DNA of 64,000 bases from Thermoplasmatota archaeon (GCA_029762535.1 JARVGK010000014.1:1-64000); one strand, 5' to 3'; positions 41,446 to 51,773 are shown, numbered from the stretch's first letter. Program-made: numbers and translations. The notes: generated by a model not told the origin, from the letters alone.

Positions 41446-42468
41446 TTACCCGAACAGGGCTCCGAGCCCGGCCATTGCCTCTTCCTCGGATGGCGCCTCT
41501 TCCTCGGGCTCCTCCTTGGCCGACTCGTCCTCCTTTGCGGAGTCTTCCGCGGCCGGGGCGGGGGCGGCCTGGGCCGCACCCTCCAGGAGAGCCCGCAGCT
41601 CATCGTCGAGCGCCTCGGCGCTCATCGCCCGAGCCAGGGCAAGAATGCTTCCGTAGGCCCTGGAGAGTATGAGGTCCAGGGAATCCTTGTTCAGTATGCC
41701 CGCGCCAACGGCCAGGCCGAGCGCCTGTCCCCTTGCGCGAGCAAGTATCGGTACGATCGTCTGGGGCGTCGGGTATGCTGTGAAAACGGCCAGATTGAAG
41801 GCCAGCTGGGCCGCGCTCACCAGGTCCTGCCTGTATGCGTCCATGTCGATGTCGAGGTCCTTCGCCTCGAATATCTCGCCATCCTCATATGCTCCGAGAA
41901 GCACGATCCCGGCGGTGAAGGGGAATATCTCCAGCTTCGTGAGTATGAGCGCAAGGTCCCTTTTGATCGTGTCCCCCTTCTTCACCGGGGTAACGGTCTT
42001 CTTTATCACCACCTTGCCCTTGTCGATGGCGGCGGGGATCCCCACCTTGCCCATCTCGCCCACTATCGGTCCGGCCGGGAAGGGCGTCTCCCCGTCCTTG
42101 ATGATGATGTCCTCGGGGGCGGTCTCGCCGCCCTTGGCCGGCATTGGCTGCATGTTCTTTTTCAGCAGACCGAACAGCTTGAAGGGGTTCAGGTTCGTGC
42201 CCAATACAGCGACCTGGCCGTCGATATGCTCGGAGAGCTTCTCGATGCCGGCCTTGTTGGCGCTCTCCTCCTTTAGCGCCCTGTCGATGAGCGTCCTCTT
42301 GGCGACCTTGATCCTGAGATCGCCACGGACCTGGGCCCTGATCTGCTGCATCTGAAAGCCGGGTATCCTGTCCACCTTTACCACGGCCACTGTCCTGTAT
42401 CCGCTGATGATGCTCCTGAGGTCGGATACTGCGTCGATCTTCCAATCAGCGATAGATTCCATCCCCAT
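41446..42468 (-). CDS. rplP0: Ribosomal protein P0 (L10)
   Basis: 340 residues from ATG 42468, which overlaps the L1 stop (TGATG); a GTG at 42471 is also possible. The N-terminal rRNA-binding domain (VVKVDRIPGFQMQQIRAQVR, KRTLIDRALKE), the insertion domain, and C-terminal helices for L12 dimers lead to the acidic hinge and the [13 protein letters not shown] tail. It anchors L12 dimers at the ribosomal stalk base. Confidence 0.96.
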   Translation of the reverse strand: MGMESIADWKIDAVSDLRSIISGYRTVAVVKVDRIPGFQMQQIRAQVRGDLRIKVAKRTLIDRALKEESANKAGIEKLSEHIDGQVAVLGTNLNPFKLFGLLKKNMQPMPAKGGETAPEDIIIKDGETPFPAGPIVGEMGKVGIPAAIDKGKVVIKKTVTPVKKGDTIKRDLALILTKLEIFPFTAGIVLLGAYEDGEIFEAKDLDIDMDAYRQDLVSAAQLAFNLAVFTAYPTPQTIVPILARARGQALGLAVGAGILNKDSLDLILSRAYGSILALARAMSAEALDDELRALLEGAAQAAPAPAAEDSAKEDESAKEEPEEEAPSEEEAMAGLGALFG

Positions 42469-43112
42469 CACCTCATCTTTATCCTCACGGCAGGGCCCAT
42501 CGTCGTCTTGACGTAGGCCGAGTGTACGTTCATATTGCCCCTCTCGAGCCTGGATAACACTCGCTTGAGTATGGCCTCCACGTTGTCGGCGATGTCCTCC
42601 GGGGGCATCGTCCTTGTGCCCACGGCGACGTGGAAGGTCCTCCTGTCCTTGCTCCTTATCTTGACGGTCCTTCTAAGGTTCGCAGCCACGGGACCGGGGT
42701 CCGAACCCGGAGGGATGGGCCTGGGCATCTTTCCCCTGGGGCCGAGTATGACACCGAGGCTCTTACCGATCGGTGCCATGAGCGGGGCCTCGGCGATGAA
42801 GAACTCTATGTCGTTGACCATATCCTTGGTGTCCCGCTTCTCCTCCGTGAGCTTGGATATCTCCTCAGATGGTATGATCATATCGACCGCGTCCTTGGCC
42901 TTGGTCGCCATCTCAGGGGTGGCGAATATGCCGATCCTGACATCCTTCCCCCTGCCTTTCGGAAGTATGATCTCCTCTGCGATCCTGTTCTTGGGATTCG
43001 AGAGGTCCACGTCCTTGAGGTTAATGGATAGCTCTACAGATTCGCTGAACTTGCGCTCGGGGGCCTTTGACAGGGCCTCCCTTACGGCCTCGATAATCTC
43101 TTTTTCCGCCAT
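42468..43112 (-). CDS. rpl1: Ribosomal protein L1
   Basis: 214 residues, normal for archaeal L1. It contains the conserved LGPRGKMPRPIPPGSDP loop and the TMGPAVRIKMR C terminus. It builds the L1 stalk that moves deacylated tRNA, and in many organisms also represses its own operon by binding the mRNA. The 90-base spacer before it holds a strong hairpin that could serve as that site. Confidence 0.97.
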   Translation of the reverse strand: MAEKEIIEAVREALSKAPERKFSESVELSINLKDVDLSNPKNRIAEEIILPKGRGKDVRIGIFATPEMATKAKDAVDMIIPSEEISKLTEEKRDTKDMVNDIEFFIAEAPLMAPIGKSLGVILGPRGKMPRPIPPGSDPGPVAANLRRTVKIRSKDRRTFHVAVGTRTMPPEDIADNVEAILKRVLSRLERGNMNVHSAYVKTTMGPAVRIKMR

Positions 43113-43136
43113 ATCTTACACCCCGTGTAGTTCGGC

Positions 43137-43165
43137 GGGGGTCCGCACGGGAGTGCGGAAGCCCC
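43137..43165 (-). promoter_or_regulatory. Hairpin upstream of rpl1, possible L1 autoregulatory site
   Basis: In the L11-L1 spacer, read on the mRNA strand, TCCGCAC and GTGCGGA form a seven-base stem with a four-base loop. After an asymmetric internal loop, GGGG pairs with CCCC. L1-binding mRNA sites are known to be a helix with an asymmetric internal loop resembling the 23S L1 stalk. The shape fits but conserved L1 contacts were not verified. Confidence 0.45.
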
Positions 43166-43202
43166 TCCTACATCGGATGATCCGTCAATGAGGGCCCTGC
43201 CC

Positions 43203-43679
43203 TCACTGGAGGAGGGCGTTATAATGGCCCTCATTTATAAGCTTTTGTACCTCCTTGGGGGATTTGCCGTCCACCTTGATGTGCAGGGAGACAGCGGTAC
43301 CCAGCACCTCTTTCAGCGCATCCTTGAGCTCCACCCCTAAAAGCGTGTCCCGCTTCATCTTCGCCACCCTGATCGCCTGTTCCATGCTCAGGTCGGTGCT
43401 CGCGCCGGATGCGTTGTCGCCCGGCCCCTTCTCGAGCTTTAGCTCCTTCATTATCAATGAGGATGTCGGAGGGGTGCCAACGGTTATCTTGAAATCCTTG
43501 GTCTTCGTATCCACTATGACCGTGACCGGCACCTTCATTCCCTGGAAAGCCTCTGTCTTCTGGTTGATCTCGGCTATGACCTTTCCGATGTTAAGCCCGA
43601 GTGGTCCCAATGCGGGTCCGAGCGGCGGCCCTGCCGATGCCTTTCCGCCGTCGACCAGGACCTCTACCTTCTCTGCCAT
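43203..43679 (-). CDS. rpl11: Ribosomal protein L11
   Basis: 158 residues from ATG 43679, for which AGGAG has good spacing; the ATG at 43685 is too close to it. Conserved features are VDGGKASAGPPLGPALGPLG at the N terminus, the GTPPTSSLIMKEL linker and DLSMEQAIRVAKMK in the RNA-binding domain. It binds the GTPase-associated 23S rRNA region. First gene of the stalk operon, divergent from a large secreted-protein gene. Confidence 0.97.
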   Translation of the reverse strand: MAEKVEVLVDGGKASAGPPLGPALGPLGLNIGKVIAEINQKTEAFQGMKVPVTVIVDTKTKDFKITVGTPPTSSLIMKELKLEKGPGDNASGASTDLSMEQAIRVAKMKRDTLLGVELKDALKEVLGTAVSLHIKVDGKSPKEVQKLINEGHYNALLQ

Positions 43680-43792
43680 TTTCATTTCTCCTGACCAGTT
43701 CCAAACCGGAGTAAAAGAGGCGTAGGTTGAACTTGTATAAAAAATATGCCCGCATCGGACGCTCCATCGGGCATCGGGGGCGGTTCAAAAAC

Positions 43793-43800
43793 ATATTTAA
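43793..43800 (+). promoter_or_regulatory. TATA box of the CARDB protein gene
   Basis: ATATTTAA is centred about 27 bases upstream of the ATG at 43824. That spacing is the reason for preferring 43824 over the ATG at 43812. Confidence 0.45.
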
Positions 43801-43823
43801 GCCCGGTGTCCATGGGAAAGGAT

Positions 43824-46800
43824 ATGGAAAGACCCGCCGTGATCATGGCGTTCGTTGCGATCTTCCTGTTGTTCATCGCATCGGCGGGATATTCAGGACG
43901 CTCGGGATCGGCTCCGGACCTGGAGATAACGGCCTTCGACGTAACGGGGTCCGTGGACGGTTATGCCCTCGCCCTCACCGTCAGGAACAATGGCGTATTC
44001 CCCTCGGAGCAGGTGTGGGCATCCGTTTTCGACGAGTCCGACCCGGTATCGGGGTCAGGCTCGCAGATAGCAAGGATCAGCATCCCCTCTCTTGATACAG
44101 GAAAGGAATTCTCGAGGACGGTCGACTGGTTCCCCTCCTCCGGGGGATCCCATCGCCTGTGGGCCATCGTTGATGTGGAGAACAGGGGGATGGAGGTCGA
44201 CAGGATGGACAACGTCGCTTCGATCGACCTTTACCTTCCGGGGATAACCCATATATCATCCCCGGTGGACGGTGTGATCGACCCCACCTCAATAGGATGG
44301 GCGTTCTCGGGCGTGAGCGCAGAGTTCCCCATCGAGATACACTATGGGGGCGATCCCGATCCGAACAGGGTCAAGGCATACATACAGATCGGGGAGGAGA
44401 ACGTGGAATACGCTCCCACGGGCCCAGACGGAACATCGAAGGCGCTGATCGATCCAGGTACGCTGGACCCGGGCATGCACGAATTGAAGGCCGATGTCAC
44501 CATATCCGGCCTGAGAATGACGGACAACGGCACCACCTTATCCATCAGAGAGGTTCCGGAATGGATCTCGTCGATGGGATCCTACAGGGCATATTTCGAC
44601 CGAGATAAGAAGGAATACGTTTTCACCGGAGTTCACGACGTTCCGACGAGGTCCGCATCCGTCCCGATCGAGGGCCTGGGGCGATCCGTTCCCTTAACAT
44701 TGTGTGCCGGAGCATCGGAAGTGTATCTGGAGGTCCGTGTTCTGACCGACGGGACCACGACGGTATCCTCCAGGGGTGGCATATCCATCGAGATCGGCGG
44801 TGTGGTCAGTACGATAACGATGGAGGGAAGGCACTTCGCAACTGATCCGGAGGATGACATGATCCTTTCCATGCAGGGAGGCTCCGATATCGCCGCCCAT
44901 TTGGGCTGGGCTGGAAACGCGGACGGGTCCATCGAGGCATTTCCCGGAGCGCCTTTCCCCCTCATCGATATGCCGGACGCGAATGGAAAGGCTGGATGTA
45001 CGATGGACCTGAAGATGGGTTCTGGCGGATTTTCGCTCAGCGCATCGTTATCCCTTTCCCTTGAGGGCACTGGCTCACAGGCCCTCTCCGATGCGTCCTG
45101 GGGCCTGGATTCGCCCTTTTCTTTGATCGGAACGAGCGTGGAATGGGAAACTACCCATATTCTCGATGAAAGAGGCGAATGGTCCTTTCAGGGCGGGGCC
45201 GAAGGGAACTCATCCATCTACGCATGGGACATCGGCCTCTCATACGGCGATCTCCCGCAGGGGCTCGCTCCGATCTCATCCAGAGGCCTTTCGTTCCTCG
45301 ATATGGTGGGTGAGAATGCCAGTGCGGTCGTGGTCCCGCAGGAGAAAGGATCGATCACCCATGTGACGTATATCGAGGGGGAGAAGGAAATAAGGCTGCA
45401 CGGCTCGAACCTCTACAAATCCAGCCCCCGCTCGCTCAGGCTTCCCAATGGGAACGTCTTCATTTCCTGGACCGAGGCCTCCTCATACTCCTCGGACCCG
45501 GTGGAGAGGTATTCATCCCTAAGGGTCATGTACGCCATCCTTGACGTCATCAGCGGAGATGTGGAGGGGCCTTTCACGTTCCTGGATTCGACGTGCTTCT
45601 CGGCCCGACCCGTCCTGATCGGAAACCCCGGCAGGCCCGCCCTGTTCTACCTTGCAGATGGGGATTCCGATCCCGGGACCAGGGATGATATGACGCTCGC
45701 GGTCGCGACGTTCAACGGCTCCGGGATCGACGGCATGGATAATTTGACGGAGGGCGGCATCCTTCGGAGCCTGTCCCCGCTCCGAACGATCGACGGGGAT
45801 GCGATGATCGCTTGGACCAACGGCACCTACATCGGCATGGCCATGGTGCGGGAGGATGGGTCCTCCTCGCTCATGAACCCCGTGACGCCTGGAGGAAAGG
45901 TGATATCGATAGCGGCGGGTCCGCTCGCGGACGGATCTATAGCCCTGGCCTATTCTACACTTGGAAAGGGCGATGAACCATGTTCGGTGGAGGTCCTGCG
46001 GACGGGGGTCGACGGGACACCGATCTCCGGGCCCATTGTCGTCATGTCCGGGGAGGGGATCATGGATTCTTTGTCCCTGAGGGGGGATCCCTTCGAAACC
46101 CTCTCCCTGTCCTTTCGAGGTTCCCGTCAGGGCGTTGACTCGGTATACATCAGCACGGCCAATGCCGAGAACGGTGCCGTGGAATGGCTGCCACCCCTGA
46201 AGGCCGCCGCGGAACCCGGGGTCAAGTTATCGGTGGACGCCCTGCCCCTCGGGGGCGGCGAGTACCTCATCGGATGGATGGTACCCCTCCAAACCCAAGG
46301 ACGGTCCAACGCATCGATGGAGGGGGATCCGCTCATAATGAGATACGACCTGTCCCATGCGGCGGACGTGGAGGGCGCCTCCCATTCCGCCAAGGGCGGC
46401 TACGTACCTGGCGACATGATGGTCGTCAGCGCGGAAGTGAGGAACAGGGGATTCAGGCCCGATACGGAGGTCAGCGTGGAGTTCATCAAGGCTTTGAGGG
46501 ACCCGCTCACCGGCGAGGTCTCCGGCCAGAGCGCTGGATCAAGAAAGGCGTTCTTCGATTCTTTGGGGGGTCTCACCTCGGTGGACATCCCTATGCTCGT
46601 ATCCGAGAACCAGCTGGGGGTACATGTCGTGGTCGTATCCCCGAGATGGTCCGGTCCCGACCACGAGTCCCATGTGTTCCTTTCCATCCCGGCCGTTGCG
46701 GACCCTGTCCTTAAGGATGTGGCCTTTGAGACGATGGATAACGGAACTCTGCGCATCGAGGTAAGGATCGATAACAGGGGCTCGCTATCGACCGGCAGCA

Positions 46801-47915
46801 GACTTCTGAGCGTCATGGGAACGGAGAGGACGCGGCCCGCGGTCCTACCTGGAAAGTTGTTCGAGCCATCACATCTGAGGCAGTATTCCACATACTCCGC
46901 CATAACGTCAACAACGATACACGTCGATCCCCTCGAGAGCAGGGTCCACGTGTTCAACGTCAGGCCCGAAGCCGGGGTGAGATATGTCACGGTGGCCCTC
47001 GAAGGCCGTCCATGGGAGAACGATATCCTGTCCAATGCAGTTCACAGGCAGGCGGTGATGCCCTGGATCACGGCAGGGTCCAATATCTCTGGGGTCCGCT
47101 ATCTCCCATCCGATGACGGGATACGTATAGGGATCGCCAATGAAGGGGGATGTTCCCTGCGCGATATCTTGGAGCTCCCCTCCTTCGATGGTCCCGCAGA
47201 GATCGGTTCCATGGTCCCTGCCGATTCTTTCCATATCCGGGCAGGGGATGCTGTCCTGGCATCCGTGAACGTCACGGACCTCGATCCTGGATCGGTCATA
47301 CTGACGGTCATCGATGAGGACCTCGGAGGTCTTGCCGGGGATGTGGGCCGGCTGGAGCTGAGGGGCGAATGGGACGATAGCGCCGTGATGTCCATAGGCC
47401 GGACCCCTTCATCCTTTCGTCTGTCTGCGGTCATGCTCCCACCGACACAGCTGTCGTTCCAGGGCGATGTTCAAGTGGATACCGTGATCAGGACCCACAG
47501 GTTCGTTCTGGGCATCAACAACACATCACAGCACTCGGTGAGATGCCTGGTGCTCAACCTGCACGACGGGATCGCGGGCGAGGGCGAACTCGTGGCCAGC
47601 TTGATCATATCCAACCTGGTCCCCGGCGAGGTTCGCAACACCTCCATCCCGCTGGACCTGGAAGAGGGTGTGTTCTTTCTTCATCTAGAGGTCCTGGAGC
47701 TTAACAGGACCGGCAACGGGATTTACGATGTGGTCCTGGCAAGATCTGGGGAGTTCGTCGTCAAGGACATGGTCCCACCTGACGAAAACGGGGAAAAGGC
47801 CAGCAGGGAGGAGGTGGAGAGGTCCCTGATAATCTCAGGGGCCTTGGCGACAGCCATCATAGTCCTGGCTTTTATCAACAGGGCCTACGAGGAGACAAAG
47901 AAGGGGAAGGAATGA
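43824..47915 (+). CDS. Giant secreted CARDB-like protein with C-terminal anchor
   Basis: 1363 residues from ATG 43824 (leaderless spacing); an ATG at 43812 is possible. The signal segment is VIMAFVAIFLLFIASAG. CARDB-type domains appear at the N terminus (PDLEITAFDVTGSVDGYALA) and again around 860-1000 (VVSAEVRNRGFRPDTEVSVE and RIEVRIDNRGSLSTGS). The centre (350-830) resembles a propeller-like region with repeated YAILDV/VATFNGSG strands. A helix near 1333-1352 and a basic tail form the anchor. It is likely a surface adhesin or scaffold; no enzymatic motif seen. It meets the convergent gene end to end with no gap. Confidence 0.75.
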   Translation: MERPAVIMAFVAIFLLFIASAGYSGRSGSAPDLEITAFDVTGSVDGYALALTVRNNGVFPSEQVWASVFDESDPVSGSGSQIARISIPSLDTGKEFSRTVDWFPSSGGSHRLWAIVDVENRGMEVDRMDNVASIDLYLPGITHISSPVDGVIDPTSIGWAFSGVSAEFPIEIHYGGDPDPNRVKAYIQIGEENVEYAPTGPDGTSKALIDPGTLDPGMHELKADVTISGLRMTDNGTTLSIREVPEWISSMGSYRAYFDRDKKEYVFTGVHDVPTRSASVPIEGLGRSVPLTLCAGASEVYLEVRVLTDGTTTVSSRGGISIEIGGVVSTITMEGRHFATDPEDDMILSMQGGSDIAAHLGWAGNADGSIEAFPGAPFPLIDMPDANGKAGCTMDLKMGSGGFSLSASLSLSLEGTGSQALSDASWGLDSPFSLIGTSVEWETTHILDERGEWSFQGGAEGNSSIYAWDIGLSYGDLPQGLAPISSRGLSFLDMVGENASAVVVPQEKGSITHVTYIEGEKEIRLHGSNLYKSSPRSLRLPNGNVFISWTEASSYSSDPVERYSSLRVMYAILDVISGDVEGPFTFLDSTCFSARPVLIGNPGRPALFYLADGDSDPGTRDDMTLAVATFNGSGIDGMDNLTEGGILRSLSPLRTIDGDAMIAWTNGTYIGMAMVREDGSSSLMNPVTPGGKVISIAAGPLADGSIALAYSTLGKGDEPCSVEVLRTGVDGTPISGPIVVMSGEGIMDSLSLRGDPFETLSLSFRGSRQGVDSVYISTANAENGAVEWLPPLKAAAEPGVKLSVDALPLGGGEYLIGWMVPLQTQGRSNASMEGDPLIMRYDLSHAADVEGASHSAKGGYVPGDMMVVSAEVRNRGFRPDTEVSVEFIKALRDPLTGEVSGQSAGSRKAFFDSLGGLTSVDIPMLVSENQLGVHVVVVSPRWSGPDHESHVFLSIPAVADPVLKDVAFETMDNGTLRIEVRIDNRGSLSTGSRLLSVMGTERTRPAVLPGKLFEPSHLRQYSTYSAITSTTIHVDPLESRVHVFNVRPEAGVRYVTVALEGRPWENDILSNAVHRQAVMPWITAGSNISGVRYLPSDDGIRIGIANEGGCSLRDILELPSFDGPAEIGSMVPADSFHIRAGDAVLASVNVTDLDPGSVILTVIDEDLGGLAGDVGRLELRGEWDDSAVMSIGRTPSSFRLSAVMLPPTQLSFQGDVQVDTVIRTHRFVLGINNTSQHSVRCLVLNLHDGIAGEGELVASLIISNLVPGEVRNTSIPLDLEEGVFFLHLEVLELNRTGNGIYDVVLARSGEFVVKDMVPPDENGEKASREEVERSLIISGALATAIIVLAFINRAYEETKKGKE

Positions 47916-48506
47916 TCAGCGCGCATCGTCCTTCTTCTTCCTTTTGGAGGACGCCCCCATCTGTGACACCATGCCTGACACCGTCACGGCGATCAAGATA
48001 ACGACCCCTGCGAGGAAGGCGATCCCGTCGGCCATATGGCCGTGCATGAGCGTATAGGCACCCCATGCCGTCAGGTAGCCCCCGATAACCGAGGTGGCGA
48101 CCTTGATCATGGCCTTGTTGAAGATAATGAAAAGAGCAACTGCCGCCATGGCGAAGACGAGCGCGGTGACGAAGAGAGCGAGCCCCCCATCGAACAATTC
48201 CGAGCCGACCGCCATCCCCGCGGTCCAGGATATCACCGCGAAGGCGATCCCGAGCATGGTCACTGCGATCCTCACCGCCAGTATGGCACCGATGATGCAC
48301 CCTATGATGGCCAGCGCTATCGGGACCAACAGGGCGAATATGCCTCCCACCATCCCGCCGATCCAGATCCCGGCGATGAGGAAGCATGTCCCAAGGATGA
48401 GGGCACCGAAAACGGAGACCACTCCCTTGAACAGAACATATCCTCTGTATGCCAGCACAAGGCCCAGGACTATCAGGACGAGGGATACGACCGTTTCCGT
48501 CCACAT
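47916..48506 (-). CDS. DUF4203/TMEM198-like membrane protein
   Basis: 196 residues with about seven hydrophobic helices rich in Gly and Ala (LVLIVLGLVLAYRGYVLFKG, GGMVGGIFALLVPIALAIIG) and a basic tail SSKRKKKDDAR. The glycine-rich helices resemble the TMEM198/DUF4203 family, whose role is unknown. Its stop touches the stop of the CARDB gene. Confidence 0.6.
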   Translation of the reverse strand: MWTETVVSLVLIVLGLVLAYRGYVLFKGVVSVFGALILGTCFLIAGIWIGGMVGGIFALLVPIALAIIGCIIGAILAVRIAVTMLGIAFAVISWTAGMAVGSELFDGGLALFVTALVFAMAAVALFIIFNKAMIKVATSVIGGYLTAWGAYTLMHGHMADGIAFLAGVVILIAVTVSGMVSQMGASSKRKKKDDAR

Positions 48507-48533
48507 GGGTGCAGTAAGGCGCTACGGTTTATT

Positions 48534-51500
48534 TTATATTAACTCCAGGCCCCAAAGCCCCATGGCAGCGACGCCGAGCGCTGGTGTGTACTCGCCCCCG
48601 TTGACGTACCCGGAGACGCTCCATGAGCCGATGCGCTCCAGCCCGCCGTCGGTTATGGAGAACCCGATCAGGGTTCCATCTCCCTGGAGGAAGAGGCCGC
48701 CCTCCATCGGAGCGCTGTAATAGTAACCTTCAAGGGACAGCTTCCTGTAGCTTTCGGGGATCCCCTCCGAGAGCCGGATGATGGTCAGGGTCGTGGTCGG
48801 AACATAGGGTTCGTAGGCCTTCTCCTCCTCCGATGAGGCGCCGGATCCCTCCGAGGGTTCTGCCCGGTCCTCGTCATCGTCCTCCGGTGGCATCTCGCCG
48901 TCAACGGCTACGTCGTCCTCGTAGTAGTAGCCTCCTCTGTACCACCACCAGCCCCAGCCTTCCGTCATCACGATGACGTCGTCATCGGCGTATATCGGGT
49001 AGAGATAACCCGAAAGGGCCGATGAGTCGAGCAGCTTCGGACCGTCGTCCGTGAGCAGGATGGTGTTCAGGGAGAACCCGTTCTCTTTCTTTGCCTCGTC
49101 GTACCAGTATGAGGATGTATAGACGATGCTGAGGTTCGAGGAGGCCCCGACGAAGGATCCCCTGACCATGTGATCGGTCACATCTCCGCCTCTTATGAGC
49201 TTGAGGGCGGTGGCCTGGTGGTCCATGTACCCGTAGCGGTAGGGGACGTAGTTCCAGATGCTCGTTGTCAGCAGCATGGCATCCGCGGACCCCATGGCCT
49301 TCTCTATGTAGTGCCAGGAGGGGAACGTCTCCTCAGAGACGCTGGGTCCGGAGGGCGTCCATCTGACGATCCAGGCCTTGAGCCCCTCGTTCTCGTATGT
49401 CCAGTAATTGTAGGCATAGGCTATCACCGTGCCGTCGTTAAGGACGAGCCAGCTAACTGGATCGTAGTAGATGTCGATCGTGGTTGAATCGTCTGAGGGC
49501 GACGGTTCGGATCCGTTGGTGTCCGGCGGTGTCTCTCTGTCGTCGTACTTCTCCTCGGGCAGGTATCCGGGCATATGGATCGCATCGTTTATCCTTATCG
49601 AGGCGACGCCTGCCTTTTCTATGTCGTTTGGATCGCTCACGTCGAAGGCGTGGACCTCCCAGAATATGTCGTCGCCGGATGTCCTTATTCCTTTTATCAG
49701 GGCGAGGTCCCCTGCCATGCGGACCTCCTGGAACATGATCCCGTCCACGTATGTCTCCGACACCACAGCGTAGATGTCCTCCGGATCGACGACCCTGATA
49801 AGGGCCCTGTCGGCGCCCCATGTGGGGGAGACAGCGGCGACGATCTTTCCCTCCCGGACAATCGCATCGGTGTAGTATGATGCGAGGTCTATCACTGCGT
49901 CGATGGTGGGGGATTCCGTATCGGAGGTCCCGATCGATATCAGCTGGAGTTCGGACGTCGCCAGTATCGAATCTCCGCTCATCCTGGTCCTGGTGACCGG
50001 GGTGTCGGTCGGGACCGACGTGAGCCTCTTGAGGTTCCCGTTCTCGAGGTCCACCTGTACCATCTCTATCCTGTTATTGACGCTGTAGCCGTAACCGCCG
50101 GTGTAGGAGGTGTACGGGATGAGGACGAGGTCCTCTATCACGGAGAGGGCCTTGGGATCCCAGTTCGCAGGGGAGTAGGACCAGCCCTCGCCCATGATCA
50201 CCCTGTCCTCCATCACCGCGTTGTAGGGATCGGTGACGTCGAAGAGGGAGAGGGCGACCTGCCAGTAGCCGGAGGAGTCATCGACCCCTATGGCTATTAT
50301 CTTGTATCCTACGACCTCCATGTGCTCGACCCAGCCGGGCATCTCGAGAACGTCGCAGAGCTTGGGCGATGTCGGGTCGGAGAGGTCTATGGTGTAGAGA
50401 GGGTCCACTGCCCTTGGGAGGTGGATCGCATAGCCCCTGTCCCCCGAGAACCTCGTGGACATGAGGGTGCCCGCCTCGTCGATGTCGAGCGATCCGACGA
50501 CCTTCAGGTCGTCCGGGTCCTTCACCGATATGACGTAGAGGACGGATCCCCACAGTTCCTTTCCCCAGACCTGGGTGACCACCCTGAGATGCTCTCCGTA
50601 GTGGTCCATCTGGTACCTGTCGTTGAGCCATCCGGTGAGTACGATGGATCCCCTGATGGAGATCTTCCCGTCGGGGTCCGATATGTCAACGTGGGTGATG
50701 CGCGTCCTGGCCTCGTCCATCCCCCACTCGTACCTCGAGAAGAAGATGGCCGTCTGGCTGACGTGAATGTTCGAGGAGGTGCCGGAGAAGGTCGATCGGT
50801 CCACCTCTCCTATCTTTTCCGGGTCCGAGAAGGATATGGAGACCACCTCGGTCTCGTCCGTGTTCTGTCCGGATCCGGGATCGTCCCCGCTGGAGGAGAC
50901 AACCGCCGAGGAGACCACCGTATCGTCCTCCCTCTCGGCGACGGCGATCGTATCGTATCCATAATAGTATGATGGATACATGTTCGATACGAGGTATATG
51001 ACCTCGCCGACCCTTCTTGAGTCCAGGGGATAGCCGGACAGGGGCACCGTCTTGACGATGCCGGGTGCGGAGGGATCGAGTATGCTGATTATGTGCAGTG
51101 CCCCGCCCGAGTTCATCTGGTCGTATGTCATCATGGGGGTGCCCACGATGACGAAGGCGAGGAAATCGACGATGTACATGCTCACGGGGGATCCCCGCAT
51201 CTGCAATCTGCCCTCTATCTCGGGGTCTGCAGGATCGGAGATGTCCACGATGATGAGCCCCATGTACGGGTTCAGTATGTATAGCCTGTCGTCGAGTATC
51301 TTGATTATATCGGATTCCTCGAGCTCTCTCTCCTCGTTCCCGGACCTGTCCTCGCTCATGTCGTCTCCCTGGTCCTTCTCCGCTCCGGTCTGTTCGCCCG
51401 CCCCCAGGGCGGGAGTGCCGTCGCCGGAATCGGAGTAGGTGACGTTGTCCCCGTCGATGATCGGGTCTGTGTCTATTTGGACCTTGTCCATGGGTCGGGA

Positions 51501-51773
51501 GGGATCCCAGGTGATCTTGACGTCCTTGGAGTTGTCGGTCTTTTGGGGTGAGTTGGCTTTGAGGTACTGGACCCATCTATCCTTGGACTCCTGTGTGAGG
51601 GATCCGTCCCCGGTCATTGCCGAGATGTCGTCCTCGGGCTCGCCGGGCGAGTCCAACGCCGCGTATATGATGAGCGCAGCAACGGGGGCGATAATCAGCA
51701 TCACCCCGACAATGATCTTGAGGGCCGCGGATACGGTCCTCTTTCCGTTATCTTCATTGTTCGTGTATGCCAT
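48534..51773 (-). CDS. Membrane-anchored COG4880-type beta-propeller protein
   Basis: 1079 residues from ATG 51773, with AGGTGG seven bases upstream; a further ATG at 51869 adds 32 residues without family character. An N-terminal helix (AALKIIVGVMLIIAPVAALIIY) anchors it. The ectodomain matches the archaeal Beta_propel family, distantly WD40-like, with IIKILDDRLYILNPYMGLIIV and DVSDPNDIE-type repeats (DISDPADPE, DLSDPTSPK, DVTDPYNAV, DVSDPNDIE). Asp/Glu-rich inserts occur at about 120-170 and 985-1010. Ligand unknown. It is one of six propeller-type proteins in the window. Confidence 0.8.
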   Translation of the reverse strand: MAYTNNEDNGKRTVSAALKIIVGVMLIIAPVAALIIYAALDSPGEPEDDISAMTGDGSLTQESKDRWVQYLKANSPQKTDNSKDVKITWDPSRPMDKVQIDTDPIIDGDNVTYSDSGDGTPALGAGEQTGAEKDQGDDMSEDRSGNEERELEESDIIKILDDRLYILNPYMGLIIVDISDPADPEIEGRLQMRGSPVSMYIVDFLAFVIVGTPMMTYDQMNSGGALHIISILDPSAPGIVKTVPLSGYPLDSRRVGEVIYLVSNMYPSYYYGYDTIAVAEREDDTVVSSAVVSSSGDDPGSGQNTDETEVVSISFSDPEKIGEVDRSTFSGTSSNIHVSQTAIFFSRYEWGMDEARTRITHVDISDPDGKISIRGSIVLTGWLNDRYQMDHYGEHLRVVTQVWGKELWGSVLYVISVKDPDDLKVVGSLDIDEAGTLMSTRFSGDRGYAIHLPRAVDPLYTIDLSDPTSPKLCDVLEMPGWVEHMEVVGYKIIAIGVDDSSGYWQVALSLFDVTDPYNAVMEDRVIMGEGWSYSPANWDPKALSVIEDLVLIPYTSYTGGYGYSVNNRIEMVQVDLENGNLKRLTSVPTDTPVTRTRMSGDSILATSELQLISIGTSDTESPTIDAVIDLASYYTDAIVREGKIVAAVSPTWGADRALIRVVDPEDIYAVVSETYVDGIMFQEVRMAGDLALIKGIRTSGDDIFWEVHAFDVSDPNDIEKAGVASIRINDAIHMPGYLPEEKYDDRETPPDTNGSEPSPSDDSTTIDIYYDPVSWLVLNDGTVIAYAYNYWTYENEGLKAWIVRWTPSGPSVSEETFPSWHYIEKAMGSADAMLLTTSIWNYVPYRYGYMDHQATALKLIRGGDVTDHMVRGSFVGASSNLSIVYTSSYWYDEAKKENGFSLNTILLTDDGPKLLDSSALSGYLYPIYADDDVIVMTEGWGWWWYRGGYYYEDDVAVDGEMPPEDDDEDRAEPSEGSGASSEEEKAYEPYVPTTTLTIIRLSEGIPESYRKLSLEGYYYSAPMEGGLFLQGDGTLIGFSITDGGLERIGSWSVSGYVNGGEYTPALGVAAMGLWGLELI

